A DNA stretch of 64,000 nt from Streptomyces sp. NBC_01210 (lineage in GTDB: Bacteria; Actinomycetota; Actinomycetes; Streptomycetales; Streptomycetaceae): NCBI RefSeq assembly GCF_036010325.1, contig NZ_CP108549.1, positions 1,116,001-1,180,000 on the forward strand. The letters run 5' to 3'. The stretch's first letter is position 1. Each line of letters starts with the position of its first letter. Under the pieces are notes generated by a model. That model saw nothing but the letters and a program-made list of their open reading frames with translations, had not been told where the DNA came from and did no database searches. This document shows, one piece after another, positions 16,411 through 24,915 of the stretch. Position numbers and translations under genes: made by a program.

Positions 16411-17146
16411 GGGGCACCTCGACCCCGTCCGGCCCGTCCACCGCGTCGGGCCCGCCCTCCGGGTCGGACACACCCTGCGAGTCGGACACGGCCTGCGGCT
16501 CGGACGCACGCACCGGGTCGGGCGTGGGCGCCGGGTCGGCCCTGCGGCGGTTGTGGCGCGGCGCGAGATACCCCTCGTCCCGGGCGCCCGCGATGAGCCG
16601 GAGCGACCTACGGCGGCTTCGCCCGGTGGCACCCATCACCGCGAGCACGGGGTCGCGCCCGTCCTGCTGCGCGGCCCGGTAGACGTCGGCCGCGATCCGT
16701 CGGAGGGCGCTGCCGCGCGGCACGGCGGAGCGAGCCCGACGGCGGTCGGGCGATGGCGCGTCAGCCCGCCCGGTGTCGCCGGGCGCGACCGGAGCCGCCT
16801 CCTCCGCCCCGGGCTGCTCCATGGCCACCCGGCAGGCGTCCTCGAGTGGATCCCTGAGCCGGTCGGCGAGCACCGCGAAGCCCTCCAGCGGCAGGGGCGG
16901 GTCGGCCCGCAATTCTTCGATGGCGATCCGCCCGTCGGCGACGACGGCGAGAACATCGAGCCGGGCACCGTCGGCAAAGGTCAGCCGGACATTGAACCAG
17001 GGCGGGGCGACCTCGCACGCCTCCTGGAGCGAGTCCGTGCCACAGGTGACCGTGCCGCGCCCCTGCAGCTCCCACACCGGCGGGTACGGCAACGCCTCAA
17101 TCGGTTCGTACCGATCACTAACGTTAAGAAACGTAGTTTCTTGCAC
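16388..17146 (-). CDS. DUF6214-like protein of unknown function
   Basis: About 252 residues. The N-terminal third (PPVWELQGRGTVTC, WFNVRLTFADGARLDVLAVV, GRIAIEELRADPPLPLEGFA) and the later VLAVMGATGRSRRRSLRLIA plus AGARDEGYLAPRHN resemble the DUF6214 proteins of Streptomyces, which often combine a small alpha/beta part with a short basic helical part. The C-terminus is low-complexity, rich in Pro, Asp and Ser. The start is uncertain: GTG at 17146 is used, but GTG at 17155 and codons nearer VWELQ are possible. A palindrome overlaps the proposed 5' end. The family name is from memory of related proteins. Confidence 0.6.
   Translation of the reverse strand: MQETTFLNVSDRYEPIEALPYPPVWELQGRGTVTCGTDSLQEACEVAPPWFNVRLTFADGARLDVLAVVADGRIAIEELRADPPLPLEGFAVLADRLRDPLEDACRVAMEQPGAEEAAPVAPGDTGRADAPSPDRRRARSAVPRGSALRRIAADVYRAAQQDGRDPVLAVMGATGRSRRRSLRLIAGARDEGYLAPRHNRRRADPAPTPDPVRASEPQAVSDSQGVSDPEGGPDAVDGPDGVEVPLTSNASG
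17126..17142. promoter_or_regulatory. 17-base palindrome at the 5' end of the DUF6214-like gene
   Basis: AAGAAAC and GTTTCTT flank GTA in an AT-rich patch within very GC-rich DNA, at the head of the DUF6214-like gene and 146 bases from the divergent fprA start. It looks like a regulator binding site. If so, translation of the leftward gene may begin further in. Confidence 0.5.
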
Positions 17147-17287
17147 AATTAGCACGCAACCAGGCAAATCATCACTCTTTGTGGCGGCACGCGCGCCACG
17201 GCGCCACAACACACCCCGTTAGCGCATCTCCCCCATCTCCGCCCACCGGTGCGATGCTGGAATCCCCCTGCGGGAAGGAGCGCAGCT

Positions 17288-18655
17288 GTGCTTCGCGTCG
17301 CCGTCGTCGGATCGGGACCCAGTGGGGTCTACGCCGCGCAGTCCCTTGTCCAGCAGAGTCGGGTGCCGGATGTGCGTGTGCACGTCCTGGACCGGCTCCC
17401 CTGCCCGTACGGACTCGTGCGCTACGGGGTCGCGCCCGACCACGAGAAGATCAAGTCCCTCCAGAACAATCTGCGCACTGTGCTCGAACACGAGCGGATC
17501 GACTTCATCGGCAATGTCGAGGTGGGCACGCACGGGCTGGACCCCGGGCGGCTGCTGGAGCTCTACCACGCGGTCGTGTACTGCGTCGGCGCCGCCAAGG
17601 ACCGCCGGCTCGGCGTGCCGGGCGAGGATCTGCCCGGCAGCCACTCGGCCACCGAATTCGTCTCCTGGTACAGCGCACATCCCGATGCGTCGGGCAACGG
17701 CTTTGTGCTCGGTGCCCGTTCGGCCGTGGTGATCGGCGTCGGCAATGTGGCCGTCGACGTGGCCCGTATCCTCGCCCGGGGCGCGGAGGAGCTCCGCGCC
17801 ACCGATGTGCCCCAGGCGGCGCTCGGTGCGCTCGCGGTCAGCCGGGTGCGCGAGGTGCACATGGTGGGCAGGCGCGGTCCCTCGCAGGCGAAGTTCACCA
17901 CCAAGGAGCTGCGCGAGCTCGGTTCGCTGCCCGCGGCGGAAGTGGTGGTCGAGCCCGAGGACCTCGCGCTCGACCCGGCGTACGCCGATCCATCGGGCAG
18001 CGCACCCACCACCCTGCCGGCGGTCAACCGCCGCAATCTCGACGTCGTACGCGGCTGGGCCGGGCAGCCGCCGCAAGGGCAGGACCGCCGGATCCATCTG
18101 CGGTTCTTCCTGCGTCCGGTGGAGCTGCTGGAGCACGGCGGGCGGGTGGCGGGCGTACGGTTCGAGCGCACCGTTCCGGACGGCGGCGGAGGCGTACAGG
18201 GCACCGGCAGGTACGAGGAGATCGAGGCGCAGCTGGTGCTGCGGGCGGTCGGTTACCGCGGAGTGCCGCCGGCGGGTCTGCCGTTCGACGCCGAGCACGG
18301 CACGGTGCCGCACACCGGCGGACGGGTACTGCGGGACGGTGTGCCGTCGCCCGGGGAGTATGTGGCTGGGTGGATCAAACGCGGTCCGACCGGAGTGATC
18401 GGCACCAACCGGCCGTGCGCCAAGGAGACGGTGGCATCACTGCTCGACGACGCCGCGATGCTCACGCTGCGCCCCGTCGCCGCCGACCCGCTGGCCGCAC
18501 TGCGGGAGTCGGGGCACCAGCCGGTCCCGTGGCCGGGCTGGATGGCGATCGAGGCGGCGGAGTCGGCACTGGGACTGACGCTCGGCCGACGGTCCGTGAA
18601 AATCGCCGACTGGCCAGGTCTGTTGAGTGCGGCGGGTGGCGCCACGCACGTCTGA
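17288..18655 (+). CDS. fprA: Ferredoxin/adrenodoxin-type NADP+ reductase (FprA family)
   Basis: The 455-residue flavoprotein belongs to the adrenodoxin reductase-like family that moves electrons between NADPH and ferredoxin, typically to feed cytochromes P450. FAD binding is shown by VAVVGSGPSGVYAAQSL at the N-terminus, NADP binding by VVIGVGNVAVDVARIL in the middle, and the C-terminal GWIKRGPTGVIGTNRPCAKE block is diagnostic. The GTG follows AAGGAGCGCAGCT. No P450 or ferredoxin gene lies beside it. Confidence 0.9.
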   Translation: MLRVAVVGSGPSGVYAAQSLVQQSRVPDVRVHVLDRLPCPYGLVRYGVAPDHEKIKSLQNNLRTVLEHERIDFIGNVEVGTHGLDPGRLLELYHAVVYCVGAAKDRRLGVPGEDLPGSHSATEFVSWYSAHPDASGNGFVLGARSAVVIGVGNVAVDVARILARGAEELRATDVPQAALGALAVSRVREVHMVGRRGPSQAKFTTKELRELGSLPAAEVVVEPEDLALDPAYADPSGSAPTTLPAVNRRNLDVVRGWAGQPPQGQDRRIHLRFFLRPVELLEHGGRVAGVRFERTVPDGGGGVQGTGRYEEIEAQLVLRAVGYRGVPPAGLPFDAEHGTVPHTGGRVLRDGVPSPGEYVAGWIKRGPTGVIGTNRPCAKETVASLLDDAAMLTLRPVAADPLAALRESGHQPVPWPGWMAIEAAESALGLTLGRRSVKIADWPGLLSAAGGATHV

Positions 18656-18692
18656 AGCCTGTCGCAGAAGGCTGCGCGCGGGGCCCGCCCGG

Positions 18693-18953
18693 TCACACTG
18701 GCTGCCCGATCGGCCTGACGACGACGGTGTTGACGTCGACTCCGCTCGGCTGCCCGATGGCCCACACAAGGGACTCGGCGAGCTGGTCGGCGGTCAGCAG
18801 AATCCCGGGAGGAAGGCTGCCCATGCCGTCCCAGAAAGGAGTCTCCACCCGTCCCGGAGCGATCAGGGTCACGCCGATGCCGTGCTCGGTGACCATGCGG
18901 CGGGTGTTCTCGGCGAGGCCGGTCACCGCCCAATTGGAGTGCGCTCGATGTCA
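18693..18953 (-). pseudogene. C-terminal remnant of a short-chain dehydrogenase
   Basis: The frame encodes NWAVTGLAENTRRMVTE, VTLIAPGRVETPFWDGM and VWAIGQPSGVDVNTVVVRPI, the last third of a classical SDR just after the active site. Upstream there is a stop, and the place of the YxxxK motif reads RAHSN, so the nucleotide-binding half and the catalytic residues are gone. It lies 18 bases beyond the arsR gene on the same strand, suggesting the intact gene was once in that operon. Confidence 0.75.
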
Positions 18954-18971
18954 ACCCGCTCCGGACACGGC

Positions 18972-19328
18972 CTACTTGTCGCCGACGCCGAGACGGTCCG
19001 CCTGGTGTGCCGCCGCGCCGAGGATGCAGTCGAGCAGTCCGGGGAAGAGCGCTTCCAGATCGCCGCGGCGCAGTTCGTTCATCTTGGAGGTGCCGTGGTA
19101 GGTCTGCTGGATCACGCCGTTCTCGCGCAGCACGCGGAAGTGGTGGGTGGTCGTGGACTTGGTGACGGGCAGATCGAAGTGCGAACACGACAGGCTCACC
19201 TCTGCCGTCGCAAGGTCACGTACCACGCGCATCCGCATCGGGTCGGAGAGCGCGTGGAGCACGTTCTCCAAGCGGATCTCCTCACGCGTGGGGTGGGCGA
19301 GCACGCGGGGGCTTGTCGCGGTGGTCAC
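18972..19328 (-). CDS. ArsR-type winged-helix transcriptional repressor
   Basis: A 118-residue regulator with an ArsR HTH: LENVLHALSDPMRMRVVRDL, then the recognition region TKSTTTHHFRVLRENGVI and the wing YHGTSKMNELRRGDLE. It has no metal-binding CxC motif, so it probably senses a small molecule or redox state. The GTG follows a GGAG. The same 58-base box lies upstream of it and upstream of the old yellow enzyme gene at 21086, so it probably controls both. Confidence 0.88.
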   Translation of the reverse strand: MTTATSPRVLAHPTREEIRLENVLHALSDPMRMRVVRDLATAEVSLSCSHFDLPVTKSTTTHHFRVLRENGVIQQTYHGTSKMNELRRGDLEALFPGLLDCILGAAAHQADRLGVGDK

Positions 19329-19358
19329 GGCGGCTCCACTTCATTGAAGGAACTCCAT

Positions 19359-19416
19359 TGTACGAGGCCTCTCGTAGTTTGATATTTATCGTAATACGAT
19401 GAATCTCGTATAAGTC
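19359..19416. promoter_or_regulatory. 58-base operator box, copy 1 (arsR/lrp intergenic)
   Basis: The box begins TGTACGAGGCCTCTCGTAGT and includes inverted repeats TACGAG/CTCGTA and the perfect ATCGTAATACGAT. It is 44/58 identical, without gaps, to a box at 20996-21053. It lies between arsR (leftward) and the lrp-type gene (rightward). Confidence 0.72.
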
Positions 19417-19532
19417 GGCACAGAGCGCCGCCCGACGCCACATCGAGCCGCTCTCGCACCCTGAGCTGCACCGACGGGTTACTGTGCGCTCTGCCGTGAC
19501 GCGCGGTGCACCCCGAAGGAGGAGATGACTCC

Positions 19533-20024
19533 ATGTCCCGGCGCGGAGCTGAGCTCGACGAACTCGACCGCAAGATCATCGCGGCGCTGATGGCGGACGC
19601 GCGGGCGAGCCTGAGGGAGATCGGCGTGTCGATCGGCCTGTCGGCACCCGCCGTGAAGCGCCGGGTGGACCGACTGCGGGAGCAAGAGGTGATCACGGGC
19701 TTCACCACGGTGGTGAAGCCCTCAGCGCTGGGCTGGCACACCGAGGCGTATGTGGAGGTGTTCTGCGACGACGCCGCCCCGCCGAGGAGGCTGGCGGAGG
19801 TCGTTCGCAACCATCCCGAGATCCAGTCGGCCGTGACCGTCACCGGGCGCGCCGACGCGATCCTGCACATCAGAGCACTCGATGTCGCGCACTTCGAAGA
19901 CATCCTGGAGCGGATCCGCTCGGAGTCCTTCGTGAAGGCCACGAACAGCTTCATCGTGCTCAATCACCTCCTGCCGGGCAGCCCGGAGGCCGGATCGGGA
20001 CGCCTCGCACCCGACACCGCTTAA
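19533..20024 (+). CDS. Lrp/AsnC family transcriptional regulator
   Basis: The 163-residue protein has an N-terminal HTH (DELDRKIIAALMADARASLR, IGLSAPAVKRRVDRLREQ) and an RAM ligand domain (AYVEVFCDD, VTGRADAILHIRALD). Such proteins sense amino acids. The ATG follows GGAGGAGATGACTCC. The gene is directly upstream of dimethylargininase on the same strand (130-base gap), an arrangement suggesting control of arginine or methylarginine use. Confidence 0.9.
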   Translation: MSRRGAELDELDRKIIAALMADARASLREIGVSIGLSAPAVKRRVDRLREQEVITGFTTVVKPSALGWHTEAYVEVFCDDAAPPRRLAEVVRNHPEIQSAVTVTGRADAILHIRALDVAHFEDILERIRSESFVKATNSFIVLNHLLPGSPEAGSGRLAPDTA

Positions 20025-20154
20025 CAAGTGGTGGCTCAAAGCCTCGTACGCGCAACATAGTTGCGGATGTACGCAACTCATTCATCTTGTCACTGTGCGT
20101 CACACATCAATAGCGTGGTCGGTGCCCCGGCAACACGGCGAAAGGAAATCGAGG

Positions 20155-20967
20155 ATGCCGCCCATCCGTACAGCGACGAAGCGCCGCTACCTTGTCTGCC
20201 CGCCGGAGTACTTCGACGTCCGGTACGCCATCAACCCGTGGATGACATCGGAGGAGCCGGTCGATGTCGGCACGGCCCGAAAGCAGTGGAACGCACTGAC
20301 ATCCCTTTACCGCGAACTGGGCCACACCGTGGAGACGGTGGATCCGGTCACCGACCTCCCGGACATGGTGTTCGCGGCCAATTCGGCACTCGTACTCGGC
20401 GGCAAGGTGTTCGGCGCGCAGTTCCACGCACCCGAGCGACAGCCAGAGGCCGCCCACTACCGGAAATGGTTCGAAAACGCCGGATTCGAGACGCGCGTCC
20501 CGTCCCACACCTGCGAAGGAGAAGGCGACTTCACCCCGGTCGGCGGATACATCCTCGCCGGCACCGGATTCCGCACCCTTCCTGCGGCCCATCACGAGGT
20601 ACAGGAATTCTTCGGCGCGCCGACGGTGAGTCTTCACCTTGTCGACCCGCATTTCTATCACCTGGACACGGCACTGTTCGCGCTTGACGCCGAGAATATC
20701 GCCTACTATCCGGCGGCTTTCTCGGAGGGAAGTCAGAAGGTACTCAAGGCTCTCTTCCCGCACGCGGTCATCTCCACGCGGGAGGACGCACTCGCCTTTG
20801 GGCTCAACTCCCTCTCCGACGGACGCAATGTGGTGATCGCCCAGGACGCGACGGGCCTCATGGAGAGCATCGCGGCGCGCGGCTACGTCCCCGCCCCGGT
20901 GGACCTCTCGGAGTTCCGCAAGGCGGGCGGTGGAGCGAAGTGCTGCACCCAGGAGATCCGCGAGTAG
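20155..20967 (+). CDS. ddaH: Dimethylargininase (amidinotransferase superfamily)
   Basis: A 270-residue protein of the guanidino-modifying superfamily that hydrolyses N-omega-methylated arginines to citrulline and methylamines. The triad is visible: Glu in CEGEGDFTPVGG, His in FYHLDTAL, and the nucleophilic Cys in GGAKCCTQEIRE at the C-terminus (Cys263, with Cys264 next to it). PDMVFAANSALVLGGK is the substrate and Asp loop. The ATG follows AAAGGA. The ornithine aminotransferase gene that often follows this Lrp-ddaH pair in Streptomyces is absent; the next gene is an old yellow enzyme. Confidence 0.9.
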   Translation: MPPIRTATKRRYLVCPPEYFDVRYAINPWMTSEEPVDVGTARKQWNALTSLYRELGHTVETVDPVTDLPDMVFAANSALVLGGKVFGAQFHAPERQPEAAHYRKWFENAGFETRVPSHTCEGEGDFTPVGGYILAGTGFRTLPAAHHEVQEFFGAPTVSLHLVDPHFYHLDTALFALDAENIAYYPAAFSEGSQKVLKALFPHAVISTREDALAFGLNSLSDGRNVVIAQDATGLMESIAARGYVPAPVDLSEFRKAGGGAKCCTQEIRE

Positions 20968-20995
20968 TGCCCCCGTGCGCGACGGGACCGCATCT

Positions 20996-21053
20996 TGTAC
21001 GACACCTCTCGTAGTTTGACACCCTCCGTACTACGATGGGTATCGTACGAGTC
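20996..21053 (+). promoter_or_regulatory. 58-base operator box, copy 2, with the OYE promoter
   Basis: TGTACGACACCTCTCGTAGT opens the box, which is 44/58 identical to the one at 19359-19416 and in the same orientation. It contains a consensus -35 element TTGACA at 21015-21020 and the palindromes CGTACTACG and TCGTACGA where a -10 would lie. It ends 32 bases before the OYE start. Confidence 0.75.
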
Positions 21054-21085
21054 GTACACCGGTCCCGCCCCGAATGGAGTCCGTC

Positions 21086-22165
21086 GTGAGCGCGCTGTTC
21101 CAGCCCTACACCCTGCGATCGCTGACCATCCCCAACCGTGCCTGGATGGCGCCGATGTGCCAGTACTCGGCCGAGGTGTTCGGGCCGAACGCCGGCGTGG
21201 CGAACGACTGGCACTTTGCCCACTACGCCGCCCGCGCCACCGGTGGCACGGGACTGATCCTGACCGAGGCGACCGCCGTCAGCCCCGAGGGCCGGATCAG
21301 CCCCGCCGACCTCGGCATCTGGAACGAGACCCAGGTCCAGGCGTTCCGCCGGATCACCTCCTTCCTCAAGAGCCAGGGCACCGTTCCCGGAATCCAGTTG
21401 GCGCACGCCGGCCGCAAGGCGTCGACGGACCGCCCCTGGAAGGGCGGCGCGCCGGTGGGGGCCGATGAGCACGGCTGGCAGCCACTCGGACCCAGTCCGC
21501 TCCCGTTCGACGAGGGGCACCCCGTCCCCGAGGAGCTGACGCTTGTTCAGATACGGGAGATCGCCGGGCAGTTCGCTGACGCGGCCCGCCGCGCCCTGGA
21601 CGCCGGGTTCGAGATCGCCGAGATCCATGGCGCACACGGCTATCTGATCGGCGAGTTCCTCTCCCCGCACAGCAATCACCGTGACGACGAGTACGGCGGC
21701 TCCTTCGAGAACCGGGTCCGCTTCGCGCTCGAGGTCGTCGACGCGGTGCGCGCCGTATGGCCCGACGAGCTGCCGCTGTTCTTCCGTATCTCCGCCACCG
21801 ACTGGCTGGAGGAGGCCGGCTGGACGGCCGACGACACGGTGCACTTCGCCTCGCTGCTGAAAGAGCACGGCGTCGATCTGCTCGATGTCTCGACCGGCGG
21901 CAACGCCGCGCGGGTCCGCATCCCGACCGGCCCCGGCTACCAGGTGCCGTTCGCCGCCCGGGTCAAGAGAGAGGCCGGTCTCCCGGTCGCCGCGGTGGGC
22001 ATGATCACTGAGGCCGGGCAGGCCGAGAAGATCCTGGCGAACGGCGAGGCGGACGCGGTCCTGCTCGGCCGCGAGCTGCTGCGCAACCCGTCCTGGGCCA
22101 GGAACGCCGCCCGGGAGCTCGGCGGCGACATCCGCGTCCCCAAGCAGTACCACCGGTCCGTCTGA
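21086..22165 (+). CDS. Old yellow enzyme family NADH:flavin oxidoreductase
   Basis: The 359-residue FMN enzyme of the YqjM/xenobiotic reductase subgroup reduces activated C=C bonds using NAD(P)H. Landmarks are MAPMCQYSAEVFGPNAG, with the flavin-tuning Cys of that subgroup; GIQLAHAGRKAS; EIHGAHGYLIGEFLSPHSN, with active-site His; and AVGMITEAGQAEKIL near the phosphate site. The GTG start (MSALFQPYTL) is used because GGAG lies 8 bases before it. The shared box and nearby arsR suggest induction by electrophiles or redox stress. Confidence 0.92.
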   Translation: MSALFQPYTLRSLTIPNRAWMAPMCQYSAEVFGPNAGVANDWHFAHYAARATGGTGLILTEATAVSPEGRISPADLGIWNETQVQAFRRITSFLKSQGTVPGIQLAHAGRKASTDRPWKGGAPVGADEHGWQPLGPSPLPFDEGHPVPEELTLVQIREIAGQFADAARRALDAGFEIAEIHGAHGYLIGEFLSPHSNHRDDEYGGSFENRVRFALEVVDAVRAVWPDELPLFFRISATDWLEEAGWTADDTVHFASLLKEHGVDLLDVSTGGNAARVRIPTGPGYQVPFAARVKREAGLPVAAVGMITEAGQAEKILANGEADAVLLGRELLRNPSWARNAARELGGDIRVPKQYHRSV

Positions 22166-22175
22166 CGTGTGCACC

Positions 22176-22208
22176 CGAGAGCCGGCGGCCGCATCCCGCC
22201 GGCTCTCG
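22176..22208 (+). terminator. Terminator after the old yellow enzyme gene
   Basis: CGAGAGCCGGCGG and CCGCCGGCTCTCG form a perfect 13-base stem with a 7-base loop, 11 bases beyond the stop codon. Confidence 0.8.
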
Positions 22209-22689
22209 CGACCCTGTTGCCGCGTGCACTCACATGGCACCTGTCACCTGGGGCGCCCCCGGGTGATGCACGGAAAGCACCGGGTCGGCATGCGTTGCGA
22301 GTTGGGCACGAAGAGTTGGCATCGCGTCATGATCTCGGCCCGGTCGCCCTTCGGCGTACGACGCAGCCGCCTCGGGGCAGGCACGTCGCGTCCGTGGTGG
22401 CTCGGCATCCTTCTCGGCGTCTTCTGAACGCACGGCATCGGTGTGGAAGACGGCTCCGGGCACATCTCTCCCGCGACGATGACCTCCGCGGTCGCCGTCG
22501 CGCAGCAGGACAGATACATCCGCCTTCAGGATATCGCCCCCAATTAGCGTGTCGGGTAAAACCGCCCAGGGTCACCGCTGTTACTCTGCGGGCCCCAGGG
22601 ATTGTCCACAAAGGATTTCACGCGCCGGCTGGCGGACAAGATTTGCCTTAGCCAAATACTGGCGTAGTCCGGTCGAGAGGATACGGACC
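22209..22689. other. Intergenic region without a recognisable gene
   Basis: Frames of up to about 90 codons exist on both strands, but none has a known motif or a convincing start. The last 150 bases become AT-richer (CCAATTAGCGTGTCGGGTAA, AAAGGATTTCACG, TAGCCAAATACTGG) and presumably hold the promoter of the FAD oxidoreductase gene. Confidence 0.4.
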
Positions 22690-24228
22690 ATGACCATGCA
22701 CGATTTTTCTCGTCGCGGCCTGCTGAAGGCGACGGCGGCCGCAGGCGCCGGCGCGGTCGCTATTCCGGGAATTACGGCCGCAGGCGCAGCGGGCGCGAGC
22801 GCCGCGAGTAAAAAGCCCAGAGGCGGGAAATGTAAGCCGGCGGTGCTGACCGGCCGCATCGTCCGTCCCAACGACCCCGCGTACGCAAGCGCGAGCCTCG
22901 GCTGGGACGAGCTCTTCGTTCATTATCCGCTGGTCATCGTCTACGCCCAGGAGACCCAGGACGTGGTCAACGCCCTCACGTGGGCGCGGCAGCATGACGT
23001 CGCGCTGCGGGTGCGGAGCGGCGGCCACAGCCTGGAAGGCTGGTCGAACGTGGACAACGGCATCGTGATCGATGTCAGCGAGTTGAAGTCGGTCCACATC
23101 GACACTGATGCCCGTATCGCGACAGTCGGCGCCGGCCTCAGCCAGTTGGAAGCGGTGACCACGCTCGCAGAGAAGGACCTTGCGGTTACGACCGGAACGG
23201 AGGGCACCGTAGGCCTGTCCGGTGCGACGCTCGGCGGCGGCTTCGGCTTCCTCACCCGCTACCTCGGCATGGCCTGCGACAGCCTGAAGGCGGCTGAGAT
23301 CGTCGTCGCGTCGGGTGACGAGTGCGCCGAGGTGATCAGGGCGGACGGGAGGAACCACTCGGATCTGCTCTGGGCGCTCCGTGGGGCGGGAAACGGCAAC
23401 TTCGGGATCGTTACCTCACTCACGTACAAGGTGGCTCCACTGAAGAGCGTCGCTTATGTGCAAGCGACATGGAACGGCCTCGAGGACCTGCATGGGGTCT
23501 TTGACGCGTGGCAGCGTACGGCACCGAGGACCGATAACCGCCTCGGAACCCAGCTTGAGATCCACAAAGGCGTGATCCTGCTGTTCGGGGTTCTCGCGGA
23601 AGGGTCGGTGGCAGAGGCGGAAGAGCTGCTGGCTCCGATCCTTTCGGTCGGCACGCCCAGTGTCTCGGGACAGGTCGGTAACTGGGGTGACGTATATGCG
23701 GGATTCCAGATTCCGACCGAGGATGAGCCCGCGAACTGGAAGTTCTTCTCGCAGTTCACCACCGAGCCGTTCCCGAAGGAAGCGATCAGTCTGATCGCCT
23801 CATTCATGCAAGACGCCCCCTCGGATGACAGCAACTTCTTCACCCAGGCCTTCGGCGGGGCGGTCAAGAGGAGCGAGCCCCGCGGCGGCACGGCGTTCCC
23901 GCATCGCGACGCGCTTTTCTATTCCGAGCCCGGCGCCGGCTGGGGGACTCGGGGACAATCAGGCAGCGGCGACGCGATCACCCCGAAGGCCCAGGCCTGG
24001 ATCGCTGAGTTCAGCCAGGCGCTGCGGCCCTATGTGAACGGCGCCTACGTCAACGTTCCGAACATCGGAACGGCTGATTGGGAAACCGCCTACTGGGGAT
24101 CCAACTTCGACCGGCTGCGCAAGGTCAAGGCGGAGTACGACCCCCACAACGTCTTCCAGTACGAGCAGAGCATCCCGCCCGCGACAGATGCTGCCGGACA
24201 TTCGCACTCGGGACCCCATTCCGGTTAG
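22690..24228 (+). CDS. Tat-exported FAD-binding oxidoreductase (berberine-bridge type)
   Basis: The 512-residue protein has a twin-arginine signal (FSRRGLLKATAAAGAG), then a PCMH-type FAD domain with the covalent-flavin histidine in RSGGHSLEGWSN (His113) and GATLGGGFGFLTRYLG. The C-terminal BBE motif is AYWGSNFDRLRKVKAEYDPH. The second flavin-linking Cys of bicovalent members is absent (TEGTVGLSG), so a single covalent link is expected. It probably oxidises a sugar or aromatic alcohol outside the cell. The ATG follows GAGAGGATACGGACC. Codon use is less GC-biased than its neighbours (AAAAAGCCC, GGGAAATGTAAG), a hint of transfer. Confidence 0.88.
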   Translation: MTMHDFSRRGLLKATAAAGAGAVAIPGITAAGAAGASAASKKPRGGKCKPAVLTGRIVRPNDPAYASASLGWDELFVHYPLVIVYAQETQDVVNALTWARQHDVALRVRSGGHSLEGWSNVDNGIVIDVSELKSVHIDTDARIATVGAGLSQLEAVTTLAEKDLAVTTGTEGTVGLSGATLGGGFGFLTRYLGMACDSLKAAEIVVASGDECAEVIRADGRNHSDLLWALRGAGNGNFGIVTSLTYKVAPLKSVAYVQATWNGLEDLHGVFDAWQRTAPRTDNRLGTQLEIHKGVILLFGVLAEGSVAEAEELLAPILSVGTPSVSGQVGNWGDVYAGFQIPTEDEPANWKFFSQFTTEPFPKEAISLIASFMQDAPSDDSNFFTQAFGGAVKRSEPRGGTAFPHRDALFYSEPGAGWGTRGQSGSGDAITPKAQAWIAEFSQALRPYVNGAYVNVPNIGTADWETAYWGSNFDRLRKVKAEYDPHNVFQYEQSIPPATDAAGHSHSGPHSG

Positions 24229-24442
24229 GGCACGGGCGCGCGTGACCTACGTCAGCCCGGAGCCACCCGTTCGCTGTGTCTGGGATGCGGGCGCGACTCC
24301 AACCCCGGCACCCTTTTGTCGAGTTGCAACGGCAAGCACACATAGGTGCCGGGAACCGCGCGCACAGGTATCCCGGCCCGCCATTGGTCACGAACCGCGT
24401 CAGTGATTGTTCCAGCCAGAGTCGCGTCACCGCCTGGTGCAC

Positions 24443-24769
24443 GGCGCGGTTGGCTCCCTGCCGGCCATCGGCACGATGATCGCGTACCCGTTCGAGATGG
24501 AGACCATCGTCCGTCTCTCCGGAGACCGCCTCATCGCCACCCACTACGGGCTCTACAACACCCTCTGCGGCGTCGGCATCACCCTCGGGAACCTGCTGAC
24601 GGGCGCCGCGCTCAATGCCTCGCGCAAGGCGGGTCTGTCCGCGTTGCCCTGGCCGGCACTCCTCGCGCTCGGCCTCGCCTGCGCCGACGCTCTGCGCGGA
24701 CTGCACGGCTCCGGCAGATTCGCCCCGGCGGCACCGATGAGTCCCGGGGCCCCGGCCGGTCTGCACTGA
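24443..24769 (+). pseudogene. C-terminal fragment of an MFS transporter
   Basis: The frame encodes AIGTMIAYPFEMETIVRLSG, ATHYGLYNTLCGVGITLGNL and LPWPALLALGLACADALRGL, which is the last two or three membrane helices of a drug-efflux MFS protein. The preceding sequence to the FAD oxidoreductase stop shows no matching N-terminal part, so the gene is truncated and presumably dead. Confidence 0.7.
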
Positions 24770-24915
24770 GGACGTGAGTCGGTTCTGTCGTCGACCGAGC
24801 CGTCCCGCGCTTTCCCTCCGGGCCTACCTGCGCGAGAGCCGCCCACGGGCCACTGTCAGTGGGCGGGTGCAGACTGGCCCCTATCCGAGACAACGGCGTC
24901 CTGGAGGTATCGGCC

